DNA of 7,452 bases. Origin: Sedimentisphaerales bacterium (GTDB taxonomy: Bacteria; Planctomycetota; Phycisphaerae; Sedimentisphaerales; SG8-4). Shown piece by piece: positions 1 through 6,561 of the stretch. The position numbers and the translations under genes are program-made. The stretch is from the NCBI GenBank assembly GCA_016928975.1, contig JAFGJR010000214.1, forward strand, positions 1 to 7,452. The letters are read 5' to 3'. The stretch's first letter is position 1. Every line of letters begins with the position of its first letter. Under the pieces are notes generated by a model that was given only the letters and a program-made list of their open reading frames with translations, made no database searches and was not told the origin of the DNA.

Positions 1-1943
1 AATCTGTTGTCGTTTTTGTCGTTGCAGTCCATTGCGTGATTGGTTCTGCAGATGCGGAATCGGCAGCGTCGGACCTGCCCGCCGAATGGCTCAATGCGTG
101 GCGCAGTCCCGGTGTCGAGTTTCGCCCCTTGCAGATCGTTCACGGCGTGCCTGCCCAACAGGCGACAGTCGAAGCGATGAAGCGCCTCAACGACGCGGGA
201 CTCGGGGGCATCGTGTGCAACGTCGCGTTCGACAATTACCTGCGAAGCGAGACGAACTGGCAGACGTGCGTTCAGGCCGTCAAAGCGTGTGCCGAGGTGG
301 GCCTGCGAGTCTGGATCTACGACGAGGACGGCTACCCCAGTGGGGCGGCGGGAGGCCTTGTCCTCGAAGGAGACCCAGGTCTCGAAGCGCTTGCCCTGGC
401 CTACGATCCGTCGCACGCGGACCCATTCATCATCCGGGCCTCGTACGAGCACACGCACGCTTCCAACAATTTCTATGCGGCACGGCGCTATCCAAACCTC
501 ATTGACAAGGCAGCGGTCGCGGGTTTCATAAAGGTCACTCACGACACCTACTATCGCCACCTCGAACCTTTCTTCGGAACGACCATCGAGGCGTTCTTCA
601 CCGACGAGCCTTCGCTGATGGCGGTGAGCACTGGGCCCTTGCCCGACGACGTTCGCAAACAGGTTCGCGTCGTTGACCCACTCGATCCGAATGTACGGCC
701 TCTGGCTTCCGTGCCCTGGGTTGCGGACCTGCCTGACCTGTATCGCCAGCGGTATAGTCAGGACCTCATCGCTGTGCGCAAAAGCCTTTTTGGTGGCGAC
801 ACAGATGTCGACCGGCAAGTCCGCCGGCAGTACTGGGCTTTGATCGCGGACCTGCTGGCGGATCGTTATTACGGCCAGATCCAGCAATGGACGCGTGCTC
901 ACTCCGTCGCGTCGTCGGGCCACATCCTCTGGGAGGAGATGCCCTTGCACAATGCGGCGCTGGAGGGCAACTCGCTCCAGATGCTCGGCCGGATGGATAT
1001 TCCTGGGCTGGACATGCTGTCGTCGGACCCCGAGGCCGTGATTTACACAGGCTGGATGACGGCGGCGCTTCCCGCCTCGGCGGCCCTGCTGAACGGCCGG
1101 CGGCTCGTCATGACGGAAGTGAGCGATTTCGTCCAGACGATGGCGAAGAAGGGCCCCGCGCCGCTGGCGGACATGTGCGCCACAGCCGCGTGGCAGGCGG
1201 CGCTCGGCGTCACCGAGTTCACCCTGTATTACGGCCGCGCACAACGGACGTCTGAGGAGTATCAATCGTACTGCACGTTCGTCGGCCGGCTCAACGCGTT
1301 GCTGCGAGAGGCCCAGCCGGCGCCTCGCGTGCTGCTGTACTACCCGATTCGGGACGTCTGGTCTGAATACAAGCCTGTCGCAGGCACACTGACTGTGGAG
1401 TCGCAGTCCCAGCGCCTACGCGGCATCGTCAACTCGTTCATGGACCTCGGTCAACGCATGACGCGAGGACAGATCTCGTTTGCCGTAGCCGACCACGAGA
1501 GCTTGGCGACCGGCCGTGTCCAAGGCGACACAATCCACATCGGCAGCGGGCGCTTCAAGGCACTGGTCCTTCCCACAGGGGTCGAACTGCCATCGGCTGC
1601 CGAGCGAAAGGTCCGGCAATTTGAGGCCGGTGGCGGTCGCGTGCTTCGCGCAGCGCAGTCGGCACACGTGGATCTCGCATTCGCCTATGATGGCGCCTTC
1701 CTGAGCCCAGCGTCGGAGCGAATAGTGGTCGGCCGGTTCGCGCGGGCCGGCAGGGAGATGATCCTGGTCGTCAACGTTGGTAGCGCGAGCTACGGTGGCG
1801 CGATGACCGCCAGGGATGCGGCCAAGTGGACGATTGCCGACCCTGTTGCCGGGACGGTTGAACCCGTCCGCGTCAGTCCACAGGGGCAAATCGTCCTTTC
1901 GCTGCCGCCTCGCACGGCCCGTATCTTCATCGGCAAGGAATAA
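1..1943 (+). CDS. Secreted glycoside-hydrolase-like protein (GH106-like), 5' partial
   Basis: I see an open frame that continues to the left edge. An internal GTG at 36 could be taken as the start, but the codons from 3 to 35 read SVVVFVVAVHC, followed by VIGSADA. That is a hydrophobic core plus a small-residue cleavage site, so I infer a signal peptide whose beginning lies outside the window. The mature protein starts around position 50 and is probably exported. A (beta/alpha)-barrel region follows, with RPLQIVHGVP (about 123-152), WIYDEDGYPSGAAGG (312-356), FFTDEPSL (594-617) and VMTEVSDF (about 1108-1131). The acidic residues in the last two are candidate catalytic residues. Positions about 1320-1670 resemble the Rossmann/GATase-like domain of beta-galactosidase-type enzymes (VLLYYP, ALVLPTGVELP, FEAGGGRVL). 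The end (about 1720-1940) looks like a beta-sandwich. The family resembles GH106-like proteins common in planctomycetes. The substrate is unknown, and at roughly 645 residues it is shorter than typical GH106 rhamnosidases. Confidence 0.68.
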   Translation, partial: SVVVFVVAVHCVIGSADAESAASDLPAEWLNAWRSPGVEFRPLQIVHGVPAQQATVEAMKRLNDAGLGGIVCNVAFDNYLRSETNWQTCVQAVKACAEVGLRVWIYDEDGYPSGAAGGLVLEGDPGLEALALAYDPSHADPFIIRASYEHTHASNNFYAARRYPNLIDKAAVAGFIKVTHDTYYRHLEPFFGTTIEAFFTDEPSLMAVSTGPLPDDVRKQVRVVDPLDPNVRPLASVPWVADLPDLYRQRYSQDLIAVRKSLFGGDTDVDRQVRRQYWALIADLLADRYYGQIQQWTRAHSVASSGHILWEEMPLHNAALEGNSLQMLGRMDIPGLDMLSSDPEAVIYTGWMTAALPASAALLNGRRLVMTEVSDFVQTMAKKGPAPLADMCATAAWQAALGVTEFTLYYGRAQRTSEEYQSYCTFVGRLNALLREAQPAPRVLLYYPIRDVWSEYKPVAGTLTVESQSQRLRGIVNSFMDLGQRMTRGQISFAVADHESLATGRVQGDTIHIGSGRFKALVLPTGVELPSAAERKVRQFEAGGGRVLRAAQSAHVDLAFAYDGAFLSPASERIVVGRFARAGREMILVVNVGSASYGGAMTARDAAKWTIADPVAGTVEPVRVSPQGQIVLSLPPRTARIFIGKE

Positions 1944-1955
1944 GGTGCTGAGCGA

Positions 1956-3062
1956 ATGCCGGGCTCGACGACAGCGTACATTGGATTGGGCAGCAACCTG
2001 GGGGATCGGGAGCGGACGATTCGGCACGCGCTCGAGATGCTCAGCGGCGACGGGTGCATCGAGGTGACGCGGGTCAGCGATGTAAAGGAGACGACTCCGC
2101 TGGGACAGATGGACCAGCCGGACTATCTCAACGGCGTGGCGGAGATCCGGACGAGGTTGACGCCACATGAGCTGATCCAGAGGCTCAAGGCGACGGAAGC
2201 TGCTCTCGGGCGCCGGCCCGCCAGCAAGTGGCAGGCGAGGCCGATCGATCTCGATCTGCTCCTGTTTGGTGATCAGGTCATTGACGCCTCCGGGCTGGTG
2301 GTGCCGCACCCGGAGATGCACTTGCGGTCCTTCGTCCTCGACGGGCTGTGCCAGTTGAATCCGGAGCTTGTGCATCCCCTATTGAAGGAGCCGGTGAGCG
2401 AGCTGGCCGGGCGACTCGGCGGCGGCAATTTCCTGATCGATCCCGACGCGGTGCAATTGGTCAGCGTCGCCGGCGTCATCGGGGTCGGCAAGACGACGCT
2501 GGCGAAAAAGCTGGCGGAGGTCTTGCGTGGCGAGGTTCTGTACGAGCCCTACGGCACGAATCCCTTCCTGCCGCAGGTCTACGCCGGCAAGTGCGAGCTG
2601 GCCCTGGATTCGCAACTGTATTTCCTGGTGAATCGGACAGAGCAGATCGATCGGGATACCCTGCCGCCGAAGAGGGTGTTCGTGACGGACTACGTCTTTG
2701 ACAAGGAGCTGATCTACGCGAGACGGCTGCTCAACCCGGAGCAACTGAAGCTCTATGAGACGATCTTCCGGCCGTTTGCGGCGAGAGTGGCGACGCCCTC
2801 GTTGGTGGTCTATCTCCAGGATTCGCCGAAGGCGTGTCTGGAACGGATTCGCAACCGCAACCGGCCGTATGAGCAGAGAATCTCGCTGGAATTCCTGGAG
2901 GGACTGGACGACGACTACAGGAAGCTGTTCGCAGGCTGGAAGGTGAGCCCGGTGATTTGCATCCCCGCGCCTCGCCTCACGGGCTACAACCAGACGGTCG
3001 TCGAGCATGTTGCTCTTCAGGTCCGAGCGTACATCGTGGCAGGCGGATTGCGAGGTGTGTGA
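1956..3062 (+). CDS. folK: FolK (HPPK) fused to deoxynucleoside kinase
   Basis: This 368-residue protein has two enzymes in one chain. Residues 1-155 are HPPK, which transfers pyrophosphate from ATP to 6-hydroxymethyl-dihydropterin in folate synthesis. The evidence is YIGLGSNLGDR (8-18), the TTPLG...QPDYLNGV segment (46-61), LGRR..SKW..RPIDLDLLLFG (84-105, with metal-binding D98 and D100) and VPHPEMHLRSFVL (116-128). Residues 169-366 match the deoxynucleoside kinase family: P-loop GVIGVGKTT (173-181), YEPYGTNPFL (196-205), SQLYFLVNRTEQ (219-230), TDYVFDKELIYA (244-255) and a lid-type RNRNRPYE (299-306). The EPY..NPFL and DY.FDK motifs look most like dGuo/dAdo kinases, but the nucleoside is inferred. 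The linker is only about 13 residues. The ATG at 1956 lies 12 nt after the previous stop, with AAGGTG (1942-1947) as ribosome site. All expected HPPK and P-loop residues are present, so both halves look active. Both act in the cytoplasm. Confidence 0.93.
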   Translation: MPGSTTAYIGLGSNLGDRERTIRHALEMLSGDGCIEVTRVSDVKETTPLGQMDQPDYLNGVAEIRTRLTPHELIQRLKATEAALGRRPASKWQARPIDLDLLLFGDQVIDASGLVVPHPEMHLRSFVLDGLCQLNPELVHPLLKEPVSELAGRLGGGNFLIDPDAVQLVSVAGVIGVGKTTLAKKLAEVLRGEVLYEPYGTNPFLPQVYAGKCELALDSQLYFLVNRTEQIDRDTLPPKRVFVTDYVFDKELIYARRLLNPEQLKLYETIFRPFAARVATPSLVVYLQDSPKACLERIRNRNRPYEQRISLEFLEGLDDDYRKLFAGWKVSPVICIPAPRLTGYNQTVVEHVALQVRAYIVAGGLRGV

Positions 3063-3913
3063 TGCCGATGCAGGTAGCGAAAACGACAGCGGAGATCCGA
3101 GCGTGTGTGGCGCAGGCGCGCCAGGCGGGAAAGACGGTGGGGTTCGTGCCGACGATGGGGGCGCTGCATGACGGTCACGTGCCGCTGATCGAGGCGGCGA
3201 GGAAGCGGTGCGGCTGCGTGGTCGTCAGCATCTTCGTGAATCCGACGCAATTCGGGCCCAGCGAAGATTTCAGCAAGTACCCGCGGCCGTTCGAGAAGGA
3301 CCGGGCAATTTGCGAGAAGCACGGCGTGGACGTCATTTTCGCCCCGGAGGTGGCGGAGATGTATCCTCGCGAGAGTCTGACGCGGGTGAACGTCGAGAAG
3401 CTGACGGAGCGGCTGTGCGGCGCGTTTCGCCCGGGGCATTTTCGCGGCGTGACGACCGTCTGCGCGAAGCTGTTCAATATCGTCGGCCCCGACGTCGCAT
3501 TTTTCGGCCAGAAGGACGCCCAGCAGGCCCTCGTGATCCGGCGGATGGTGGCCGACCTGAACATGCCCCTGGAGATCGTCGTGTGCCCGACCGTGCGCGA
3601 ACCGGACGGACTGGCCATGAGTAGTAGAAATCAGTACCTCTCGCCTGGGGAAAGGAAGGATGCGACGCGCATCTACGAGTCGTTGGAGCGATGTCGGACA
3701 CTGATCGACGCCGGCGAGAGGGCTGCGGGTGTCATTCGAGACCGGATGCGCGAGGTCTTGCAGCGGATGGCGGACACGAAGATCGAGTATGTCAGCATCA
3801 GTGATGCCGAAACACTGGACGAGGTTGAGCAGGTCCGGGGCCGGATCCTCGTGGCCGTGGCGGTGCGAATGAAGTCCGCCAGGCTCATCGACAATATCCT
3901 CGTGGAGGCGTAG
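3062..3913 (+). CDS. panC: Pantothenate synthetase PanC
   Basis: PanC joins pantoate and beta-alanine with ATP to give pantothenate, the CoA precursor, in the cytoplasm. The 283 residues equal the usual family length. Visible motifs are PTMGALHDGH (30-39, the HIGH-type nucleotide site), VSIFVNPTQFGPSEDF (55-70), GHFRGVTTVCAKLFNIV (125-141), FFGQKDAQQ (147-155) and VREPDGLAMSSRN (178-190). All are the conserved ATP- and pantoate-binding stretches. The frame stays open upstream to 2957, but the ATG at 3062 is the better start. It shares its A with the folK TGA (TGATG) and has GAGG at 3052-3055 six bases before it. The upstream residues do not resemble PanC, and an ATG at 3068 is a weaker alternative. 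The one-base overlap suggests translational coupling to folK. The usual HLSLI after the first motif is HVPLI here, a mild change. Confidence 0.96.
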   Translation: MPMQVAKTTAEIRACVAQARQAGKTVGFVPTMGALHDGHVPLIEAARKRCGCVVVSIFVNPTQFGPSEDFSKYPRPFEKDRAICEKHGVDVIFAPEVAEMYPRESLTRVNVEKLTERLCGAFRPGHFRGVTTVCAKLFNIVGPDVAFFGQKDAQQALVIRRMVADLNMPLEIVVCPTVREPDGLAMSSRNQYLSPGERKDATRIYESLERCRTLIDAGERAAGVIRDRMREVLQRMADTKIEYVSISDAETLDEVEQVRGRILVAVAVRMKSARLIDNILVEA

Positions 3914-3918
3914 CCGGC

Positions 3919-3947
3919 TTGCTTTCCTGTGGGCTCTCCGCTATCAT
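3919..3947 (+). promoter_or_regulatory. Candidate sigma-70 promoter for panD
   Basis: TTGCTT (3919-3924) and TATCAT (3942-3947) are separated by 17 bases in the 73-bp gap between panC and panD. The -10 matches the consensus at 5 of 6 positions, the -35 at only 3 of 6. Its place right before panD supports it, although read-through from panC is equally possible. The -10 area contains ATCATACAT, which also occurs in the palindrome at 6928-6944. Confidence 0.4.
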
Positions 3948-3986
3948 ACATGTTTTCTGGGCACATGGCAGGGGACAAACGAAATC

Positions 3987-4343
3987 ATGTTTGTGAAGGT
4001 ATTGAAGAGCAAACTACACCGGGCCAGAGTCACGGGCACGAAGCTGCATTACCCGGGCAGCATTGAAATTGACGAGAGCCTGATGCAGGCGGCGGGCCTG
4101 CTGCCGCGTGAGTCCGTGCTGATCGCGAATCTGAACAACGGCAATCGCTTCGAGACCTATGTGGTTCCAGGCCAGGCTGATTCGGGCGACGTCGTGATCC
4201 TCGGTGCCGCCGCCCATCTGGCCGACCCCGGCGATATCCTCATCATTATGGGGTTTGCCTATTGCACGCCTGAAGAGGCGGCCGCGATGACTGCGAAGGT
4301 GGTCGTGCTGGATGAGAACAACAAGATTGTGAAGCGGCATTAG
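3987..4343 (+). CDS. panD: Aspartate 1-decarboxylase PanD (proenzyme)
   Basis: PanD decarboxylates L-aspartate to beta-alanine, the second substrate of PanC encoded just upstream. It is a pyruvoyl enzyme made by self-cleavage of a proenzyme. The 118 residues are near the usual length. Cleavage would fall at G24-S25 in HYPGSIEID, with Ser25 becoming the pyruvoyl group. K9, H11, Y22, R54 and Y58, known active-site residues of the family, are all in place (KLHRA, NGNRFETY). The C-terminal GAAAHL and PGDILIIMGFA are also typical. The ATG has AGGGGA at 3970-3975, 11 bases upstream. No panZ-type maturation factor is seen, as expected outside gammaproteobacteria. panD is 73 bp from panC, has its own candidate promoter and is followed by a hairpin, so it may be partly independent of folK-panC. 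Confidence 0.96.
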   Translation: MFVKVLKSKLHRARVTGTKLHYPGSIEIDESLMQAAGLLPRESVLIANLNNGNRFETYVVPGQADSGDVVILGAAAHLADPGDILIIMGFAYCTPEEAAAMTAKVVVLDENNKIVKRH

Positions 4344-4360
4344 AAGGCCGTTGCGGCCTT
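4344..4360 (+). terminator. Hairpin directly after panD stop
   Basis: AAGGCCG-TTG-CGGCCTT is a perfect 7-bp stem with a 3-base loop beginning at the first base after the panD TAG. It lacks the T-run of an intrinsic terminator, since GCTGGAGAGG follows. It may instead be an attenuating or RNA-stabilising hairpin between panD and lgt. The fold is seen directly; the role is inferred. Confidence 0.4.
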
Positions 4361-4409
4361 GCTGGAGAGGACGTGAGGCAACCGCCCGCAGCACACGTCG
4401 GCTCCCTGT

Positions 4410-4413
4410 GGAG
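4410..4413 (+). promoter_or_regulatory. Ribosome-binding site that decides the lgt start
   Basis: GGAG here directly abuts the ATG at 4414, too close to serve it, but lies nine bases before the ATG at 4423. This favours the downstream start, which also gives the typical Lgt opening MHPELF. Confidence 0.55.
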
Positions 4414-4422
4414 ATGAATCTG

Positions 4423-5448
4423 ATGCACCCCGAGTTGTTTGAAGTACCCATCGTTCACCTGGTGATCCGAAGCTACGGCATGATGATGGTGATTGGCTTT
4501 CTCGCTGCCGTGACCGTCATCCGCCACCTGAGCCGGCATTTCACATCGAACCCCCAGCACATCACCAACGCGGCTTTGTACTCGCTGATCGCCGGCGTCG
4601 TGGGGGCCCGCGCCTTCTTCGTCTTCCACTACTTCGAGGAGTTCAGGAACAATCCGTTGGGCGTCTTCGAGATCTGGAACGGGGGGCTGGAGCTTCTCGG
4701 CGGCGTGCTCCTGGCGATTGTGGTGATCTGGCTCTACATCCGCCATCACAGACTGCCGATGCGTCACTACCTGGACGCGCTGGCGATTGGCTTGGTAGTA
4801 GCGCTGGTGTTTGGCCGGATTGGCTGTTTCCTCAACGGCTGCTGCTACGGAAAGCCCACCGATTTGCCCTGGGGCGTGAGGTTTCCTTATGGGTCATTTT
4901 CGTACCGAAGCCAGACCCAGGTGGACCTCGCACGCGGCCGGTCCTCGCCGTACGTTACTCTGCCCCCGGATTTCTTCGGTTACAGAGACGCCCAGGGGGA
5001 GTATGTTCCCGATCTCAAGCCGTGGAGTGAGTTGACGCCGGAGCAGCAGACGCTCATAACGCAAGGCCGATACCGAGGTCGGCCGGTCCATCCAACGCAG
5101 TTGTATTCCTCGGCCGGGGCGGCGATGATTGGCGTTGTTCTGCTCCTGTTTCTGCGGCGGTCTCGACGGGGCGACGAGTCCGGCGTGTACCCGTTCCTCG
5201 GCTCTCCCGGTGCGACCTTCAGCCTGATGTTCATCCTCTACGGCATCGGGCGGTTTCTCATAGAGTTTATCCGCGACGACAATCCCTATGAAATCGCCTC
5301 CCTGACGATCTCACAGCTCCTGGCCCTCGGTCTGGTGATCCTGGGCAGCGCGCTGACGGTCTACTTCGCCAACGCGAAGCCGGAGAGACTACCCATCCTG
5401 AAGAGTCCCGGGGCTCCGGCGTCACGGAGGAGTCGCGTGCGGACCTGA
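4423..5448 (+). CDS. lgt: Prolipoprotein diacylglyceryl transferase Lgt
   Basis: Lgt moves a diacylglyceryl group from phosphatidylglycerol to the lipobox cysteine of prolipoproteins in the inner membrane, the first step of lipoprotein maturation. From the ATG at 4423 the protein has 341 residues with about seven membrane segments. Visible signatures are MHPELF.VP and SYGMMM (1-22), GARAFFVFHYFEEF (61-74), WNGGLELLGG (85-94), the signature GRIGCFLNGCCYG (131-143, including the essential-type Arg132), HPTQLY (223-228) and YGIGRFLIEFIRDDNP (273-288, with the conserved R277/E281 pair). Two things are unusual. The second motif reads LELLGG where E. coli has SFHGG, so the His debated as catalytic is absent. 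The stretch from 144 to 222 is about 30 residues longer than in E. coli and ends in a polar, probably periplasmic, loop. The basic tail SRRSRVRT is likely cytoplasmic. The frame is open back to 4351, but those residues do not look like Lgt. Confidence 0.93.
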   Translation: MHPELFEVPIVHLVIRSYGMMMVIGFLAAVTVIRHLSRHFTSNPQHITNAALYSLIAGVVGARAFFVFHYFEEFRNNPLGVFEIWNGGLELLGGVLLAIVVIWLYIRHHRLPMRHYLDALAIGLVVALVFGRIGCFLNGCCYGKPTDLPWGVRFPYGSFSYRSQTQVDLARGRSSPYVTLPPDFFGYRDAQGEYVPDLKPWSELTPEQQTLITQGRYRGRPVHPTQLYSSAGAAMIGVVLLLFLRRSRRGDESGVYPFLGSPGATFSLMFILYGIGRFLIEFIRDDNPYEIASLTISQLLALGLVILGSALTVYFANAKPERLPILKSPGAPASRRSRVRT

Positions 5449-5533
5449 GCGCTCGCTGGTGCGCGGCAGGGCGTCAGATGCGGTGGAAGGTCCGAAAAGT
5501 ACATCAGCTTCCTCGGGCGAGCGTTAATTTCTC

Positions 5534-5563
5534 TTGAACTTTTTGCCAGCGATGTGATATCAT
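5534..5563 (+). promoter_or_regulatory. Candidate sigma-70 promoter for the rhomboid gene
   Basis: TTGAAC (5534-5539) and TATCAT (5558-5563) are separated by 18 bases in the 165-bp gap after lgt. They match consensus at 4 of 6 and 5 of 6 positions. Transcription would begin near 5570, giving a leader of about 45 bases. The area is AT-rich compared with its surroundings, which supports a promoter. Confidence 0.5.
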
Positions 5564-5613
5564 AGGTAGTATGAGTTTTGCGCGCAGGCTCACGGTTTCA
5601 TGAGAAGATAACT

Positions 5614-6462
5614 ATGGGGTTGCAGGACAGGGACTACACACAGGCCGATTCGCGGCGTCAGTATTTTGGCTCCTCGCAGATTCGCTTCAACCTGCCGAGG
5701 GTCACGCCGGTTGTGAAGTGGCTCCTGATCGTCAACACGGCCATCTTTCTGTTCGGTGCCCTCATCCCCTCGGTAGGATCTCTGCTCATCAACTGGTTCT
5801 CTATTGATCCCAGGTCGTGGTTCACGGCTGTCCAGCCGTGGCGACTCGTGTCGTATCAGTTCCTGCACGGCAACCTACTGCACATTGTCATGAACATGCT
5901 GGTCCTGTACTTCCTTGGACCGACCCTGGAGAGGTACTGGGGCAGTCGGCGGTTCCTTCTGTTCTATCTTGGCTGTGGCGTTGTCGGTGGACTGTCATTC
6001 CTGCTGCTCATGGCCATCGGGCTGGTCGGCGCTGCGCCTCTGCTGGGGGCCTCCGGTGCGATCCTCGGCGTGCTGGCGGCGTGCGCCATCCTGTTCCCGC
6101 AATTCGTCGTGTTCCTTATTATCTTCCCGATGCCGATTCGCGTGTTCGCGGTCCTGATAACGATCTTCTACGTGGTGAACATCCTGACCCAGGGCTCCAA
6201 CGCCGGCGGTGATGCAGCGCATCTCGGCGGGATGGCGGCCGGGGCCGCCTATATCCTGCTGTTGCCTCGGTTCGAAAAACTCAAGCTCCGGGTGCACGCT
6301 CAGTCCTGGGAGAAGCGGATGGAGGAGAGCCGGAAGCTGCGGATGGAAGTGGACCGCATCCTGGCGAAAGTCCACCGCTTCGGCCTGCACAGCCTCTCCA
6401 CTCGCGAGAAGCGAATCCTCAAAAAGGCCACGCAAGAAGAAATCCGCCGTCATCAATTGTAG
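5614..6462 (+). CDS. Rhomboid family intramembrane serine protease
   Basis: This is a 282-residue polytopic membrane protein of the rhomboid family, which cuts transmembrane substrates inside the lipid bilayer. The catalytic pair is clear: Ser147 in GASGAILG (145-152) and His203 in DAAHLGGMAAG (200-210). FLHGNLLHIVMNMLVL (83-98) supplies H85, H90 and N94, the oxyanion-side residues, and LERYWGS (105-111) is the conserved L1-loop-like segment. About six membrane helices span 33-217. A charged cytoplasmic tail follows (219-282), with DRILAKVHRFGLHSLSTREKR-type sequence, like the small C-terminal domain seen on many Bacteroidetes and planctomycete rhomboids. I chose the ATG at 5614, preceded by GAGAAG at 5602-5607. 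A TTG at 5578 would add 12 unconserved residues. The gene probably has its own promoter, and its substrates cannot be told from the sequence. Confidence 0.94.
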   Translation: MGLQDRDYTQADSRRQYFGSSQIRFNLPRVTPVVKWLLIVNTAIFLFGALIPSVGSLLINWFSIDPRSWFTAVQPWRLVSYQFLHGNLLHIVMNMLVLYFLGPTLERYWGSRRFLLFYLGCGVVGGLSFLLLMAIGLVGAAPLLGASGAILGVLAACAILFPQFVVFLIIFPMPIRVFAVLITIFYVVNILTQGSNAGGDAAHLGGMAAGAAYILLLPRFEKLKLRVHAQSWEKRMEESRKLRMEVDRILAKVHRFGLHSLSTREKRILKKATQEEIRRHQL

Positions 6463-6512
6463 CCGCCAGGCATTTCACGTCCTGCCATTCTGGAAACGCC
6501 AAGAACCAGTCT

Positions 6513-6541
6513 GGGCGAATTGTCTTCTTCTTGAATCGCCC
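6513..6541. terminator. Hairpin downstream of rhomboid gene, no T-tract
   Basis: GGGCGA (6513-6518) and TCGCCC (6536-6541) form a 6-bp stem, extendable by two A-T pairs past a one-base bulge, around a CT-rich loop. It lies 50 bp past the rhomboid stop and just beyond the end of the minus-strand frame at 6562, so it could serve either convergent unit. It has no T-run, so it is a weak terminator candidate. Confidence 0.25.
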
Positions 6542-6561
6542 CCGTGCTGTCTATAAGTTCT

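Noticed and set aside
1416..2375. Minus-strand frame of 319 codons
   Set aside because: It spans two well-supported + strand genes and their junction. Its residues are the mirror of GC-rich coding DNA with no family motif.
2957..3061. N-terminal extension of PanC to 2957
   Set aside because: The 35 extra residues resemble no PanC start and would overlap folK by 106 bases, while the ATG at 3062 has a ribosome site and gives the normal 283 residues.
5440..5523. Terminator after lgt from CGGACCT/AGGTCCG (5440-5446, 5488-5494) or CGCTCGC/GCGAGCG (5450-5456, 5517-5523)
   Set aside because: The loops are 41 and 60 bases, the two pairings interlock, and neither has a proper T-run. They are likely chance in GC-rich DNA.
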